From Nothopassalora personata (lineage: Eukaryota; Ascomycota; Dothideomycetes; Mycosphaerellales; Mycosphaerellaceae), in NCBI GenBank assembly GCA_033816765.1, contig CM066295.1, forward strand, positions 1 to 64,000: 64,000 bases of DNA, read 5' to 3'. The position numbers were made by a program, and so were the translations under genes. Shown piece by piece: positions 1 to 11,690 of the stretch (within the stretch, counting starts at the first letter, position 1; each line of letters opens with the position of its first letter). The notes below the pieces were generated by a model. It made no database searches. It saw only the letters and a program-made list of their open reading frames with translations, and had not been told where the DNA came from.

Positions 1-374
1 GCTCGCGAATGGTTCGGGCGGCCAGGGTGCCTCATCTTCATAGTTGCTGTGTGGCGTTGCGTGAGAACGTTATAGATACGGGTAGCAAAGCACAAAGCAA
101 TTGAACTCAGCGTCGTCGCCCTCGACCGTGTGAACAACATCGAAACCTGTCCGTCACGGAAAGACTAATGGTCCGATCCTTCAACCGGGGTAGCAGTGAC
201 CTCATCTCATCGAGCTCCACCACAGCTTTACATTCTTATAGGCAAGTCACCTCGTACTCAACCTCTCCCTCATACCACCCCAATATCTCCACCACACCCA
301 CCATCAACCTGTCTTCCACCACTCATCCCCGCATAACCCAACTCTCCCTCCACCTCACACCCGTAACAACAACC
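1..374. other. 5' flank of the short-chain dehydrogenase gene
   Basis: No convincing gene. The dehydrogenase frame stays open upstream to an ATG at 168, but residues coded before 375 are Ser/Thr/Pro-rich low complexity unlike the enzyme family, so this is read as promoter and 5' UTR. CA and TG are at normal frequency, so the DNA has not been RIP-mutated. Confidence 0.5.
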
Positions 375-1118
375 ATGACCACCAAAGCCATCGCCATAGT
401 CGCGGGCGTCGGTCCTGGAACCGGCGCAGCAGTAGCCCGGCGCTTCTCCAAATCCTACCCAGTCGTGCTTCTTGCCCGCTCCGCCGAGAACTACGAATCT
501 CTCGCGCAAGAGATCAACAGCAATGGCGGAAAAGCCATCGGAATCAGCACCGACGTCTCCTCCGAGGAGTCCGTAAAGAACGCCTTCTCCAAAATAAGAC
601 AAGAATACGGCGATGCCCCAGCAGCGGCAGCAATCTTCAATGCCTCTGGCAACTTCGTCCGGAAAGGGATCCTGGAACAGAGTGTGGAAGAATTCCAACA
701 GGGTCATGAAGTCTCCGTAAAAGGCGCATTTATCTTCTCGCAGAATGCACTGCCATTACTGTTGAAGCATGCAGAGGACAAGGGGGCGCAGTACCCACCA
801 ACCCTCATCTTCACCGGCGCCACCGCGTCCGTCAAAGCCAACGCTCTGATGAGCTCGTTCGCATCCTCTAAATTCGCTTTACGAGCCCTCTCCACCTCCA
901 TCGCGAAAGAGTTTGCTTCCAAGGGCGTCCACGTCGCACATGCGGTGATTGATGGAATTATTGACATTCCACGTACGAAGGAGTGGTTGAAGGACTCGCC
1001 ACCGGAGGCGAAGATTGGGGCGGACGATATTGCGGAGAGTTATTGGAATTTGCATACGCAGAGTCGACGGTGTTTTACGAATGAGATTGACATTAGGCCT
1101 ATGTTGGAGAAGTGGTAG
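375..1118 (+). CDS. Short-chain dehydrogenase/reductase-like protein with Phe at the catalytic Tyr position
   Basis: A 247-residue single-exon protein with the SDR Rossmann fold. The nucleotide-binding GxxxGxG motif is at residues 11-17 (AGVGPGTG), an Asp follows beta3 (STDVS, about 60), the NAG-like motif is NAS at 89-91, and GATAS near 148-152 occupies the catalytic-serine strand. The usual YxxxK is FASSK (162-166): the Lys is kept but the Tyr is Phe. SDRs with FxxxK and the following VHVAH-IDG motif form a known atypical branch, so this may be its normal state rather than a mutation, and classical Tyr-dependent redox chemistry is doubtful. The start at 375 was chosen because the fold begins there (MTTKAIAIVAG) and the context is ACCATGA. 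The substrate is unknown. It converges on the hypothetical gene at 1237-2552. Confidence 0.85.
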   Translation: MTTKAIAIVAGVGPGTGAAVARRFSKSYPVVLLARSAENYESLAQEINSNGGKAIGISTDVSSEESVKNAFSKIRQEYGDAPAAAAIFNASGNFVRKGILEQSVEEFQQGHEVSVKGAFIFSQNALPLLLKHAEDKGAQYPPTLIFTGATASVKANALMSSFASSKFALRALSTSIAKEFASKGVHVAHAVIDGIIDIPRTKEWLKDSPPEAKIGADDIAESYWNLHTQSRRCFTNEIDIRPMLEKW

Positions 1119-1236
1119 ATGGGAGATTGAGATGGATGCTGGAAATTGGAAGGAATGCATTTCGTCAGAGCTTTGGCAGTGGGAGTATCTTTAGCATATT
1201 CCATCCAGAACAGACAGTACCTTATCCAAAATCCTC

Positions 1237-2552
1237 TCAATACAAGAAAGTTGGAATGTCATCGATCTTGCTCCTTTGCTTCTCTTCTGCTTGTTGCTTT
1301 GCTCGCGCCGCTCTGCGTTGAGCCATGGATTTGGACGCCAAAGCTTGTCGGACAGGCGACGGACATGGCTCCCGCTTGATCTGTCTGCCTTGAGTCTGGC
1401 TAGCTAGCTCCTCTTTCGTGCGGACTTGTGACTTTAGCTCTTGCTTGATCTGCTTCTCCGGCGAGATGCCATCTTCTTTGGCTTTCTTTTCCGCTTCTCG
1501 TCGTTTTGCAAGGATGGCGGCTGTCCTTGACATCTTGATGGGTTTCGGCTGGGGTTCTGTATCGTTCTCGTTGTGAGAGGCAATCGAAAGTGGACACGGC
1601 TCGCGCACCGCTGGGGGCTTGTCATCGTTGCGGTGTGTAAGCTTCGGGATCGCGATCTTGTTCTCGGCCTCTGACTCCTCTTCGGCTCACGCTCGGCCTG
1701 CACTGAGTTGGTGAACTGCTTGAAGACGCCGGACTTCTTGACGGGCTCAGGTGTTGTTCGCTCCTCGATGGCCTTGCCACGGTGTTTCGTAGATGCGCTC
1801 GCAGTCGGCCTTGTCTTGGGCGCCAAGACATCGAGATCGTCCTCGTCCTCATCTTCCGTCTCGACGTCTGCCTCAATTGCAGAGATGTCCGCCCTCCTGT
1901 AAACCCTCTCCGCCCCTACCACATCCCTCGTCCTCCCGCCCGCAATTCTCGGCGTTCTCTGACTGTTACTCGCAAACCCCCTCAAGCTCTTCCTCGGCGT
2001 GCTCTGACTGGCTGTCATCAACCCAGCAAGCTGCGGATCCGCCATGTACTCTTCCTCCTCGTCATCACTATCATCCGCAGCAACAGCCTTCCTCTTCTTC
2101 GCCCTCTCCTCCGCCTCCATCCTCAACCTCAGCGCCCTACTCCCCGCATTCCCATCAGTGCCATGCCCAATCAACTTCAAAGTATCTGTACCACGAGCTT
2201 TCGCACGACGCCTAGTTCGCTCGTATTCGTCTTGGTGCAACGGCAAAGAGAAGAGTCGAGCGGTGGTTGTGAACTCGTCCTCGACCATCATGTACCTGTC
2301 GTCCATGGTGAAGCCCTCGCGCATGTACTCGACCGTGGGAGCGACTTTCACCGACGTGGGAGGAGAGCTGGACGGTTCGCGATGGGTATCACGCGTCCTG
2401 GATCTGCGCTGCGGACTGCTGCTGCCTATCGGTTCGAGATCCGAATTGACCAGATCGCCTGGGGAGGAGGAGCGCTTGCGTTCTGACTGTGCTTTGCGTG
2501 GTGCGGCTTTTTTTGCTGAAGGCTCCGTAAGCCATGGAAGTGTTCGTGGCAT
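1237..2552 (-). CDS. Conserved hypothetical protein, charged, Ser/Arg-rich with C-terminal coiled coil
   Basis: I recognise a fungal-type uncharacterised protein, not a function. The start at 2552 (MPRTLPWLTEP) is preferred over the ATG at 2780, whose extra residues are low complexity. A hydrophilic basic N-terminus is followed by a conserved-looking block (EYMREGFTMDDRYMMVEDEF then LFSLPLHQDEYERTRRRAKA), an acidic stretch (DDSDDEEEEYM) and a Lys/Glu-rich coiled coil near the C-terminus; the composition suggests a nuclear protein. Two frames must be joined: one is open from 2552 to 1434, the other from about 1686 to 1237. A GT-AG intron of 80 bp at 1611-1690 gives an in-frame 411-residue product; a frameshift is the alternative. 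The left end of the transposon island lies only about 240 bp upstream of the ATG. The 5' part is repeated at 16606-17356. Confidence 0.6.
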
Positions 2553-2793
2553 CTTTGCGGTGGTGGAACAAGTGCTGTCAGCCGGCGCAAGTAATGTCTT
2601 TGACGCGTTTCGGTCGCGTCGCTTTGATGGTGTTGGAGCTGACGAACTGCATAGCGAGAGCGAGGAGTATTCGTTATGACTGAGGCAGTGATTCTTTAGA
2701 CAATGATTGAGCAAAGACGTGAATGGAATGAGGGCGACCAGCTCGAAGAGCAAGCGAATCCAAAGGCAATTCTCCGGCAATGCTCCGCAGACG

Positions 2794-2819
2794 GTGGCCT
2801 AGGCTTACAAAACCGGCAA
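2794..2819 (+). repeat. Left 26-bp inverted repeat of the island
   Basis: The sequence begins GTGGCCTAGG and ends CCGGCAA. Its exact reverse complement is at 50205-50230, and a direct copy is at 17598-17623 through the 4.3-kb duplication. Weaker similarity continues inward. A GACTCGCTATTGTC motif at 2896-2909 resembles the tandem units near the right end, as expected of subterminal transposase-binding repeats. No target duplication is evident outside it. Confidence 0.55.
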
Positions 2820-4320
2820 TTACGCTTATTCGAAATCCTCACTCGCTGCACTCGCTCTTCCTCAACAATAATATTAATAATAGCAATACTACTGCGACTC
2901 GCTATTGTCGCCTACAATCGTAGCGAGTTGCGGCGGTGGCCTATTCCTCCTACTACGTAGGTAAGTTAGGCTCCTTAATAATAGTAGATAGTAAGTATTA
3001 AGGAGCTTACCTTACTTACTATTGTTATATTATAGCGGCGGGTATATTAACTTCTACTGCTATTACTATTTCTTTAACTCTATACTTATCAATATATATA
3101 AATCTAACTATAGACGACTTACTTAGCGATATTAGCCTTAGAATAACAATAATAATAGCGATAGCGATAGCAATAGCGATAGTACACCTAATCCGCGCTT
3201 ACCCTTATAAACGCGGTTATTACTATAGCTTACGATAGCGTAAGTACGATTCCGACTCGTTAGGCGTACGTAGGTAGACTAATAAACCTATAGTATGTAC
3301 CGACGCCCTCGTACCGCCGGTACTAACGATTTCTACTACGTAAGCGAGTCGATATAGGCATAATAGCTAGGAGACTCGTAGAAGATAGATAAGGGTAGTA
3401 TAAAGGTTACGAAGAATAATTTACGTAAGTTTAACTAGGCTAGCCGTATTATAGAGACTAAAGAGGGTATATGTCTTATAGTAGACTTGCTATACTATAT
3501 ATACTAACTTATATTAATAGGTAAGCCGGCTTAGACGGACTACGATACGTATAAGAGAGCTAGTATATACTATATAGTCTTTACTACTAATGCTAATAAG
3601 ACTTACGCGTATTATAAGCGTAACGTTACGCGAAGGCTCGCTATAACTCTCGTAAATTAGTTAAGGAGCCTAGCGAGTCTAGTAAGTCTAGTAATAGTTT
3701 ATTTAAGGCTTTCGAGGGTGTTTTAACTACTTCTAGCGAGGCTAGCGAGGCTAGTAAGATTAGTAAGGCTAGCGAGTCTAGTACTCGCCCTACTAATAAT
3801 ATATCGACTTACTTAGTCGCGGCGGAGGATTGTATTTAGTAATTAGAGGGTACTATTAGCTGCTTAATTAAATTTATTAGCCGTCTACTAGGTAGCGAGT
3901 TAGTCGCTATATTTTACACTTAATAATATAATATTAAGTAGTCTACCTCCTATCTATATACTACGAGTCTATACTTCCCTCTACTTTTTCGGTCTTAGCT
4001 ACCTCGTAGATAGCTTAATAATAAGCCTATTTCTCGGTGCCTTTATACGCTAGTTAACGTTAGGTAGACTCTAAAGTAATAGCTATAAGTCTAGCTACGA
4101 GTCTAGCTATATAATTATCGAAGCACTAGTTACTACTATAGACTCGCTTAAGGTACTAGTTACTACTAACTCGCTTAAGGTACTAGTTACTACTATAGTC
4201 TCGCTTAAGGACTCCTTCTTAATCTCTCTAATTTAACTCGTAGCTAGACTCGTACGCTCTTCCTTTACCTTCTTAACTAATACTTTACTAGCTATCGTAC
4301 TTACTAGCTTATTATCTAAA
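2820..4320. other. RIP-degraded repeat DNA of unknown type
   Basis: Heavily CA/TG-depleted DNA without an open frame. There is an imperfect inverted repeat (2961-2980 against 2996-3015, TATTAAGGAGC core), a run of AGCGAT-like hexamers near 3150-3180 and Ser-rich codon runs (GCTAGCGAG) near 3730-3780. One frame from about 3640 to 3920 can be read with few stops (SEASEASKISKASES region) and may be a relic of a host transposon gene, but I cannot name it. Confidence 0.4.
4125..4210. repeat. Three-copy minisatellite, 27-30 bp unit
   Basis: ACTAGTTACTACTATAG followed by ACTCGCTTAAGGT is repeated three times with small length changes (30, 27 and 29 bp). It lies just upstream of the element A LTR and is duplicated at 18929-19014. 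Confidence 0.75.
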
Positions 4321-4741
4321 TGTTACGGATCGATATAGCGAAGACTCCCGTCTAACTAATCGATGCCTTATAGCTTATAGAGACGGCATAAGCTAATAAA
4401 ACGTAGCGCGACGCTATAATAGCGCGACGACTATCGAGCCTACGATATATCGAGCTAGCGCAATATAGCGCGCCTACTAAGAGCTTCGAGCTAGAAGCAT
4501 TCTCCTATGTATTTAGGAACGTCGAGATGCCCTTATAGCTTCGAGGCGTTTAACTTACTATTTAATATTACTATTTAGAATATACTATAACATAACCTCT
4601 ACCTTACTGCTACTTAGTCTCTACGAGATAAGATAGCTACTACTTTATTACTCTCCCTTAACTTCCTATCGGCCCGAGAATAAACCCGATTAAGCTTATC
4701 TTCTTAACTTATAATATTATTAGGTTATACTAAACCTAATA
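4321..4741 (+). repeat. 5' LTR of Ty3/gypsy element A, copy 1
   Basis: Starts TGTTACGG and ends about AATA, followed by a primer-binding-site-like CTTTAAACGCCC that is also found after the 5' LTR of element E. The motif ATTTAGGAACG is shared with the E LTR, so A and E are related families. CA and TG are nearly absent. Confidence 0.7.
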
Positions 4742-4954
4742 GCTTTAAACGCCCTCTATAATAGGAGACCAATAGAGTAAACGGGGAACACCCGCCCCTA
4801 GTAAAGTAAGTAGAGCCCGACGACCTTAGACCGCGAACGATACTATTAATGCCTTAGCTACTTATATAGGTAACAATACCCTTAAGGTTAGTAAGCCGGA
4901 ATACTACTATAGCGACCGAGATAAGTTCGACACTTAGGTTTCTTAGATAGATAT
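4742..4954 (+). pseudogene. Element A gag, N-terminal fragment, copy 1
   Basis: Reads RGTPAPSKV near the start, like element E's RGTPAPSEV, and continues to a YSDRDKFDTW-type block resembling E's YGDRAKFDDW, with TAG where Trp or Gln is expected. It is cut at 4954 by the element B LTR; GATAT (4950-4954) is the target site. The continuation of gag lies at 22569-22934, after the full element B in the second copy. Confidence 0.75.
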
Positions 4955-5283
4955 TGTTAGGAACCGCTGTACGTTATCCTAACCGGGCTTGGATCTTTAT
5001 AGAGATGTCTTAAACTCGTTAAGAAGGTAGTAGTCCTAAACAGTATATAGTGTATACTTAAAATAAGTTGAGCACGAGGCTCCTATCTACTTATAAAAGA
5101 GCATTGTCTATATAGTACTATGTCTTAGCGTAACTAATTAGACTAAGTAAGCTAATTAGTCCTACTCTCCGTGCTCTGCCTAGCTCTCGTCGAGTAGCGA
5201 GGGAGCGCTCTTGTCCTAGTAGTTCCTTTAATCTCTTCGGTTAACGAGTGGCTATAGATGTCTCCACGAATTAAACCGTAATA
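4955..5283 (-). repeat. 3' LTR of element B, copy 1
   Basis: 329 bp, starting TGTTAGGAACC and ending CCGTAATA (RIP form of ...ACA). The adjacent CTATCCCCCTTCT is the complement of a polypurine tract, showing that the element runs on the minus strand. Copy 2 is at 19759-20087. Confidence 0.85.
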
Positions 5284-5459
5284 CTATCCCCCTTCTAGCC
5301 TAGCTTCGTCCCGAAGCTTATAGGGTCCGGCATTTTCTTCGTTATTTCTATCGCGTAACGATGGCCTTCCTTTTATCCATCTCTCCTAGTCCTTTATAAG
5401 CTAAATCAACTCTCCGCCGTAAACGTCTCGTTAAAGATATCGAAGAAAACGGTTACGAG

Positions 5460-5969
5460 ATGGCTCCTTATTCTTACTGTCGTTCCTTAAAGCCTCTAGC
5501 TAATGGTAGTCGTCCCGCCTATATTGTAGGTCCGAGGTCTTCGAAGTGCTCCGAGTGTGTTAGGCACAATCGTAAATCCTACGACGTCTCTATAGCCTTC
5601 TCTTAATGGGAAAAACTCCGTTCCGTTCGTAAATAGCTCCGCCGCGACCTAGAGTCTCTAGAGGAGGAGGAAATTAAGCTTCTTCGGCGCCTTACTAAAA
5701 AGCGCATAAAGAAGGTTCGCGTACGGAAATAGCTGCGTCTCGCTAAGCGTCGTACCGATAATGCGACCGGGAAGGCCCTCGACGAACTCGAGCTAGACGA
5801 CCCCCCTATCGATCTTCCTTTCTCTATCCCCTCTAGCGTGGAGGTTCCCGAACTTCCTTTCCCTTTTTATAGTATCCTAGAGATGCCCCTTTAGGACTAG
5901 AGCGTCCTATCGGATGTGCCACTAGATAACCCCCTAGGTTCTCTTCTTCCTCCCGCCCTAGCGTCTTAA
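5460..5969 (+). pseudogene. Antisense ORF of element B, copy 1 (Cys-rich, coiled coil)
   Basis: Same reading frame as at 20264-20773, where it is described. This copy is followed at 6144 by copia DNA rather than by B gag. Confidence 0.6.
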
Positions 5970-6704
5970 TCCTCGTAAGTCGCGTTATCTAGTAGTTACG
6001 CCCTAGTGTCGCTGTGTTCACTTCTATGTCTTAGGTCATTAAATTAAGAGGCCGCTGTTTAATGCCTTGTCGTTAGGCTTGTTTCTACTAGGCAGATTTC
6101 GAGAAGAAGTTCTCGCATTCCTAGTATGCCGTTATTGCCCGATTATGCGATACCCTAAATAAATCCAGCCCTTAAGGCTAATAAAAACTTTCCTCTACTG
6201 TCTCTAAACAAATGAGATATTGCTTTATAAATACTTGTGAACAAATGAAGGTCTTGCTATGTACAAATGAAAGTGTAGTTAGTCTCTAGAAGCCTCCCTT
6301 AGAGAATGTAGTTTAGTAACTTTAGCTTTATAAGCTAATCTATAAGCTACTGTGCAGTAGGAATATACTTAACTACAATTAAGCCTTCTTTATAAACATG
6401 TCTACAAAAGTGGTTCCTTAGTCTAACATGCTTAGTTCTTCTATAGTTAATGTAATCTCTAACTAGCTTAATAGTAGACTAGTTGTCTATAAAGATCTTA
6501 AAGGCTTAAGCTTTGTAGTTAGTTATTTTCTAGGTTTTATAGAGTAGATTTCTTAACTACATTACTTCCCTACAGCATTTAGTCAAGGCCATATACTCTA
6601 CTTTAGTACTTAATAGCACTATCTCCTTCTATAGGTTAGATTTCTAGATAACAGGACATCTAGCTATTTTGACTAGGAGTCCTAAGGTGGATCTACCTAT
6701 TGGA

Positions 6705-6896
6705 TGTCACCGTACCGGCGCCCATCATTCGCTTGGACCCGCGCGCACGTGCGTGGATCCCGCGCGCGCCGCTGACTAAGCCGGCCCGAGGGCTTGGCGC
6801 GTGTATATCTACCTCGCGCCCTCCGCGCCTCTCTTAGATAGACCGTCTATTCGACTTGTACCTTATCCGACCACGTGCTTGCACCTGCTTGTGACA
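6705..6896. mobile_element. Solo LTR, 192 bp, not RIP-mutated, inside copia
   Basis: Starts TGTCACCG and ends TGCTTGTGACA, so the termini form the inverted repeat TGTCAC/GTGACA. It is flanked by the 5-bp duplication TTGGA (6700-6704 and 6897-6901). It is GC-rich with normal CA/TG, in sharp contrast to its host. No relative of this LTR is seen elsewhere in the window. Confidence 0.85.
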
Positions 6897-9800
6897 TTGG
6901 ATCTCTAGAGAAATTAGAGTCTATGTAGATCTCTAGCTTTAGGGATTGTATTTTCTAAAGATTAGGCACTTATTAATTGTTCTAGCAATGTATCTCTAAA
7001 CATGCTTTACTGCAGCAATATGTTCTACTAAAGGATTAGCTAAGAATTTGGCTAAGTGGTTTATTACATAGGAGATATCTAGCCTAGTCTAGTTAGCCAG
7101 GTACTAGAGTTCCCTAATTAATGTGTTAAATAGATTATAATCCTATATGTTGCATTGCTCTTTATGAGTTTTATACAGGCGGTTAAGGGGATACTTAACA
7201 CTTTTAGCTAAGTCTAGGCTATGTTTCTAAAGTTTCTCTAAAGCATAGTGCTTTTAGGAGACATAGACATCTCCATTCTTTTTACTCTTTAGTTGTATGT
7301 CTAGGAAAAGGTTAGTGTTAACAGTTTTAATAGAGTACTTCTTCTTTAGTCTAGCAGTGAACTTGTTAATCTTCTAATTACTGTCGCTAAAGATCTAAAA
7401 GTTATCTACATACAGGAGAACTAAAAAATTCTCCCCCTAAAAAAGACATACATTAGAATTAAGTCTCTTTAGGCCTAATTCTTCTAGAGCTTCCTTAGCG
7501 TCATAGTACTAGAGGTTTGCAGCTTGTTTCAATCCATATAGTCCCTTCTTAATTTCTAGGACTTTATTAAATAGATCTTTCTTAATAAGTTCTACCCCTT
7601 CTAGTAGTTTAATGTATAAAGGTCTATTAATGTTAGGGTTTATAAATGCTATTTTAACATTAATCTGTCTCCTCTTCTAGCCTAGAACTATATATAGGGC
7701 TAGGAGAATCCTACTTGTTAGTAGCCTTAGGGTTAGAGCAAAGGTTTTAACATAGTCTGTCCCTTGCTTTTAAGTAAACCCCTTTACTACCCATCTAGCT
7801 CTACGCTTCTTAATGGACCTATTAGGAAGATACTTATAGTGTAGGACCCATTTTCCTATAAGCAGTTTCCTACCCTTAGGGACTTTCTATAATAGGATCT
7901 ATGCAACATATTCTATGTCTTCTAAGGAGTTGAATTCCTTTCTAATTGCCCTAATGTATTCAGCTCTATTAGGTCTGTTTAATGCTTCAGTTAGGGTGGT
8001 AGGATCTGTAAGCTTCTCCTTCTTTACATTATCTATAGCTATTACAGCGAATACTTTCTTAAGTTTACTATAATCATAATGGGATCTATTCTATCTTAAA
8101 CTTCTCCTAGTTAGCTTAGGATAGACCTTGGCTTGTTTAGTCTTTATAGGCTTATAAGTCCCATCTCTCTTCCTCTTACTAATGTGTAGGGTAGGGTAGA
8201 ATAGTGTCATAGCCTAATTAGGGTCTTCTTACATAGCTAGGGCTATGTCTTCTTAGTGTGGCTCTTTAGACTATAAAGTCTAAGGCTTATGCTCTATAGG
8301 GGATTGTTTCTAGAGCTAGGTGTGCTCTATAGGAGATTGTTCCTAGAGCTAGGTGTGCTCTATAGGAGACTGTTCCTAGAGCTAGGTAGATATGTCTCTA
8401 AATCGTAGACGTAAATCTTCTATCCTATACTCCCCCTAAGACTAATCTTAGTTAGGGGAGTCTTGTTACGAAGCCCTTTATGTTTTAGGTTAGTTACTAT
8501 GCTGCTGTAGCTCCCCCTCTAGCTGCACAGCTCCCCTTAAAGGTTTATAGGGTTAGTAACTCGCTTCTAGCTCGTGTAGCCCTTTATGAGGCATATAAAT
8601 ACCTTTATAGTAAGGGTCCTTAGGGTTATTATAGGGATGTCTAAGGAAGGTGATCTCGTTATCTAGGACAGCATGCTTATTACTAGCAGTAAGCTAGGAG
8701 CTCTTAACAGTCTACCCTATCTACTCCCCCTAAGCAACCTACTTACCTACAGGGATTTAGTATTGCGAGTTCTATAAGAAATCTTTATTAAAAGTTATAT
8801 AGGGGGAATAGGTTATCTTATAGACCTATTTTCCCTTCTCCTACTATAGCTTCCACAGTAGGTAGTTAGTTAATAAACTACCCTAGAATCCTATATACTA
8901 CTATATGTCCGCCCTTATAGAGAACTTTTTAGACTTAGTGTAATTGTCGTTATGTTTATATACTTTACATCCAAACCTCCTTACATTCCTTAAGTCTATC
9001 TCTTTAACATTAATGCCTAGGTCGTTCTTAAAGTTAATCTATAGTACATTTTTTGTTATTAAGTTAAAGAGGCGGTTCGTAATATAGTATGCGAAATCCA
9101 TAGCCTGGGGCTAGAGGTTCTATAGTAAGCTAGAGTCTATAAGTATAGCTCTAGCCTTGTTAATAATAACTTTATTCGAAGGTTTAGCAATTCTATTCTA
9201 CTTAGGTGTATATAGTGATGCAAAATCCCATCTAATCCCTTTATGTTAGGCATGTGTTCTAAGTTTAATGTTGTTGAATTCCCTACTACTATCTAAGAAC
9301 CAGATCTTAGGTTTCTTCTTATAGTGGTTCCATATTATAGTAAGCCAAGTCTTAATTGCTATTAAAGCATCACTTTTCTTTAGAAGTAGTAAGCACTATC
9401 TCATCCTAGTTTTAGTACACGTAAGTATAAGGCAATATGCGTAACTATTATAAGAGAGTAGAGTGATTAGACTAACTAGGTTAGTATGGATTTTATCTAA
9501 TGCCTCTAGTGCAGGTCTCCTAGGGATTCTTAAAATAACTCTTTATAACCTTATAAGCTTACAAGTCTTACAATGCCCTAACTCTATAGTATTAACATCT
9601 TCTAGGCCCTTAACTGCTTCTTTTGTAGTATTGAGTAATGTGCTCCTAATATACCTAAGCCTTTAATGCCATCTAACTGTGTTAGTTCTTAGCTTAGTAA
9701 ATGTAAGAGTAGTAAGTCCTTTTAGTACTAATCTATCTTCATTCTTCCTAGAACCCCTCTTAACCCTAAGGTTCCTAAAGACAATAACATTTTTCATTAT

Positions 9801-10091
9801 CTTAACTAAGCCTACCGGCTTGTCCTTCTAGAGCAGCATTTTAGATGGTCTGTCTAGGTAAACTCTATGTTTCTTATATAGGAGTTCTATAGAGATTAGT
9901 GTTGCATCTAACTCTAGTAAGTAAAGTACATTACGAAGGAGGAGGGTAGTCTCTTAACTAAGATAGTTCTTTATAACCTACTCCAATTCTCCTTTAGTCG
10001 TAAGAGATCCTTACCTAACGGCCTGTAAGAAGCATATAGGCCTTAGTCTTAGCCTAACATTCTAAAGGTCTGTAAGATTATTGTAGATATA

Positions 10092-10432
10092 TGTTGCGGT
10101 TGGGCCTTGTCCCTCGTCACGTGGGTGGCCTAGGAAGTGTCGATCCTCGATATGTCTCTAAAGTAGTGTGAACGAGAGTTCACTACAAGGTTGCAACTTA
10201 ACACAAGAGTGTTGATTTGAGTTGAGCACGAGGCTCCTATCTACTCGTAAAGAAGCGTCGTCTATATAGTGCCATGTCTTGGCGTAACTGATCAGACTGA
10301 GCAGACTGATCACTGAGCAGACTGAGCGAACTGATCACTGAGCTGATCAGTCTGAGCGAAGTCGACCTGCTCAGTTTCGGTCCTTCCCGAAGAATGAGTG
10401 GCTGTGGGTTCTTCCTGAACCGAACCGTAACA
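10092..10432. mobile_element. Solo LTR, 341 bp, not RIP-mutated, related to the element B LTR
   Basis: Starts TGTTGCGG, ends ACCGTAACA and is flanked by the duplication ATATA (10087-10091 and 10433-10437). The core GTTGAGCACGAGGCTCCTAT is shared with the B LTR. It contains a dense TGATCA/CTGAG array at 10287-10356. Confidence 0.85.
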
Positions 10433-11690
10433 ATATAGAAGGATGTGCCTATATTATAGACTTTGTCTATTAATATTAGGTTTAATGCGGCAGCTACTGT
10501 CCTTCCTATGCACACTAGTTATGTAACTACAATAGCTACTCTAGACCTCCTATGTAGTTATCTCTAGTCCCTATTACTATTAGAGCTATGCTCCTAATTA
10601 GATAATAAGTCTAACTAGTTATTAATTGCTGCAGCAATCCTCTTCCTAGGGGATTTGCTACCCTTTACCTTCTTTACCCTATCCTTTAGGGTGTCTTTAC
10701 CCTTCTTAGACCTGTTCCTAGGATTCTTCTCTAGATACTACTTATAGCAGTTCGCGTTAGTGTGCTTATGTAAGTACTGTATGTACTGCTTATTATTATT
10801 CTTGCTTAAGAATGCTCTAACAAAGCTATTACTAGGCTTATAGGTGGTAGGTACTTACTCCTTCCTAAGAGTTGTGAACATTCTCTCTAGGGTAGTTAAT
10901 TCTAGGGGATTATTGTGTCTCTATGTCCTAAGCTATTCGACATAGGTTAGACCTTTAATAAAGTACAATCTGTAGATGCTATCTAGGAGGACAAAAGAGG
11001 ATTTGAGCCTTAACTTGTTATTAACTAGGGAAGATCTAATGAATTGCTCTATAGTAGTCTTGTTATTATTTACCTATGCTTAAAAGTCTTTATAGTACTT
11101 TAATGTATTAGGTCTTGCAGCATCTAGTTTAATGTGCCTAACTGCCTTTAGAGTATTATATAGATCAATTGTAATAACTAGCTTATATATTGCCTTAATC
11201 AAATCATACAATTCCTTAGCTAACTTGTCTACATCTCTAAAGTTTAGCCTTAGGGTAGAATCCAATCTAGCTATGATAATGCTATATACTTATATGTCCT
11301 CTTTCTTCTATCGCTTATAGGTAGCTTTGTATCCTACACTACTAGTGATGTCCTAAGGGGCTTTATTCTAGGCAGTCTTATCTTAGACATTCTTAGTTAC
11401 ATCTTAGGGTTGATTATAAGCTACCCTATTTAGAGCGTACTTTAGGTCAACCTAGTCTAGATTATGGATCACGTATCTAACTAGATCCTTCTCTAGCAGT
11501 ACGCTAATTAGTATAGATTTCTATGCCTAGAACTACACGCCTTTCCTAAGTACCTAGTTGTCCTTAGCGGATCTTACTAGGTTGCTAGAGGTGTTGTTTC
11601 TAAACTCTATACCTAGTCTAGCTCTTTTAGATGCTGTACCACAGTACTAGTGCTTAGTGCCGATCTCCTATAGTAGTTCTTAAATCGATT

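Larger units (their letters stand above)
1802..6143. repeat. 4,342-bp direct repeat, copy 1
   Basis: This segment recurs at 16606-20947 with a constant offset of 14,804 bp, and no difference was seen in the stretches I compared. It contains the 5' part of the hypothetical gene, the left 26-bp island repeat, the 5' LTR and gag start of element A, and the 3' LTR and antisense ORF of element B. Its left flank continues the intact gene; its right edge abuts the copia relic at 6144. Confidence 0.9.
6144..11690 (-). pseudogene. Ty1/copia retrotransposon relic (gag-pol), LTRs not found
   Basis: On the minus strand a mutated copia polyprotein can be followed: a gag-like part at about 11620-10450, integrase C-terminal region near 9000 (RRFGCKVY), reverse transcriptase with GFTQKQGTDYVKTF near 7760, KKGLYGLKQAANLW near 7530 and YVDN (for YVDD) near 7400, then RNase H to about 6290. 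Two clean solo LTRs interrupt it at 6705-6896 and 10092-10432. No LTR pair of its own is visible, so both ends are truncated. Unlike the gypsy elements, CpG is very scarce here while CAA, CAT and TGT survive and CTAG is abundant, suggesting a different mutational history. A few dozen bases at either edge may not belong to it. Confidence 0.8.

Noticed and set aside
1782..2679. Long plus-strand frames (234 and 211 aa) opposite the hypothetical gene, repeated near 16594-17483
   Set aside because: Shadows of the Ser/Arg-rich minus-strand gene; composition is low complexity.
3140..3185. CRISPR-like or regular array (AGCGAT units) and TAG/CTA periodicity in the island
   Set aside because: Simple-sequence drift after CpA mutation; units are contiguous without spacers, and the host is eukaryotic.
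10237..10515. 92-aa minus-strand frame
   Set aside because: Lies across a solo LTR and its copia host; open by chance in the unmutated LTR.
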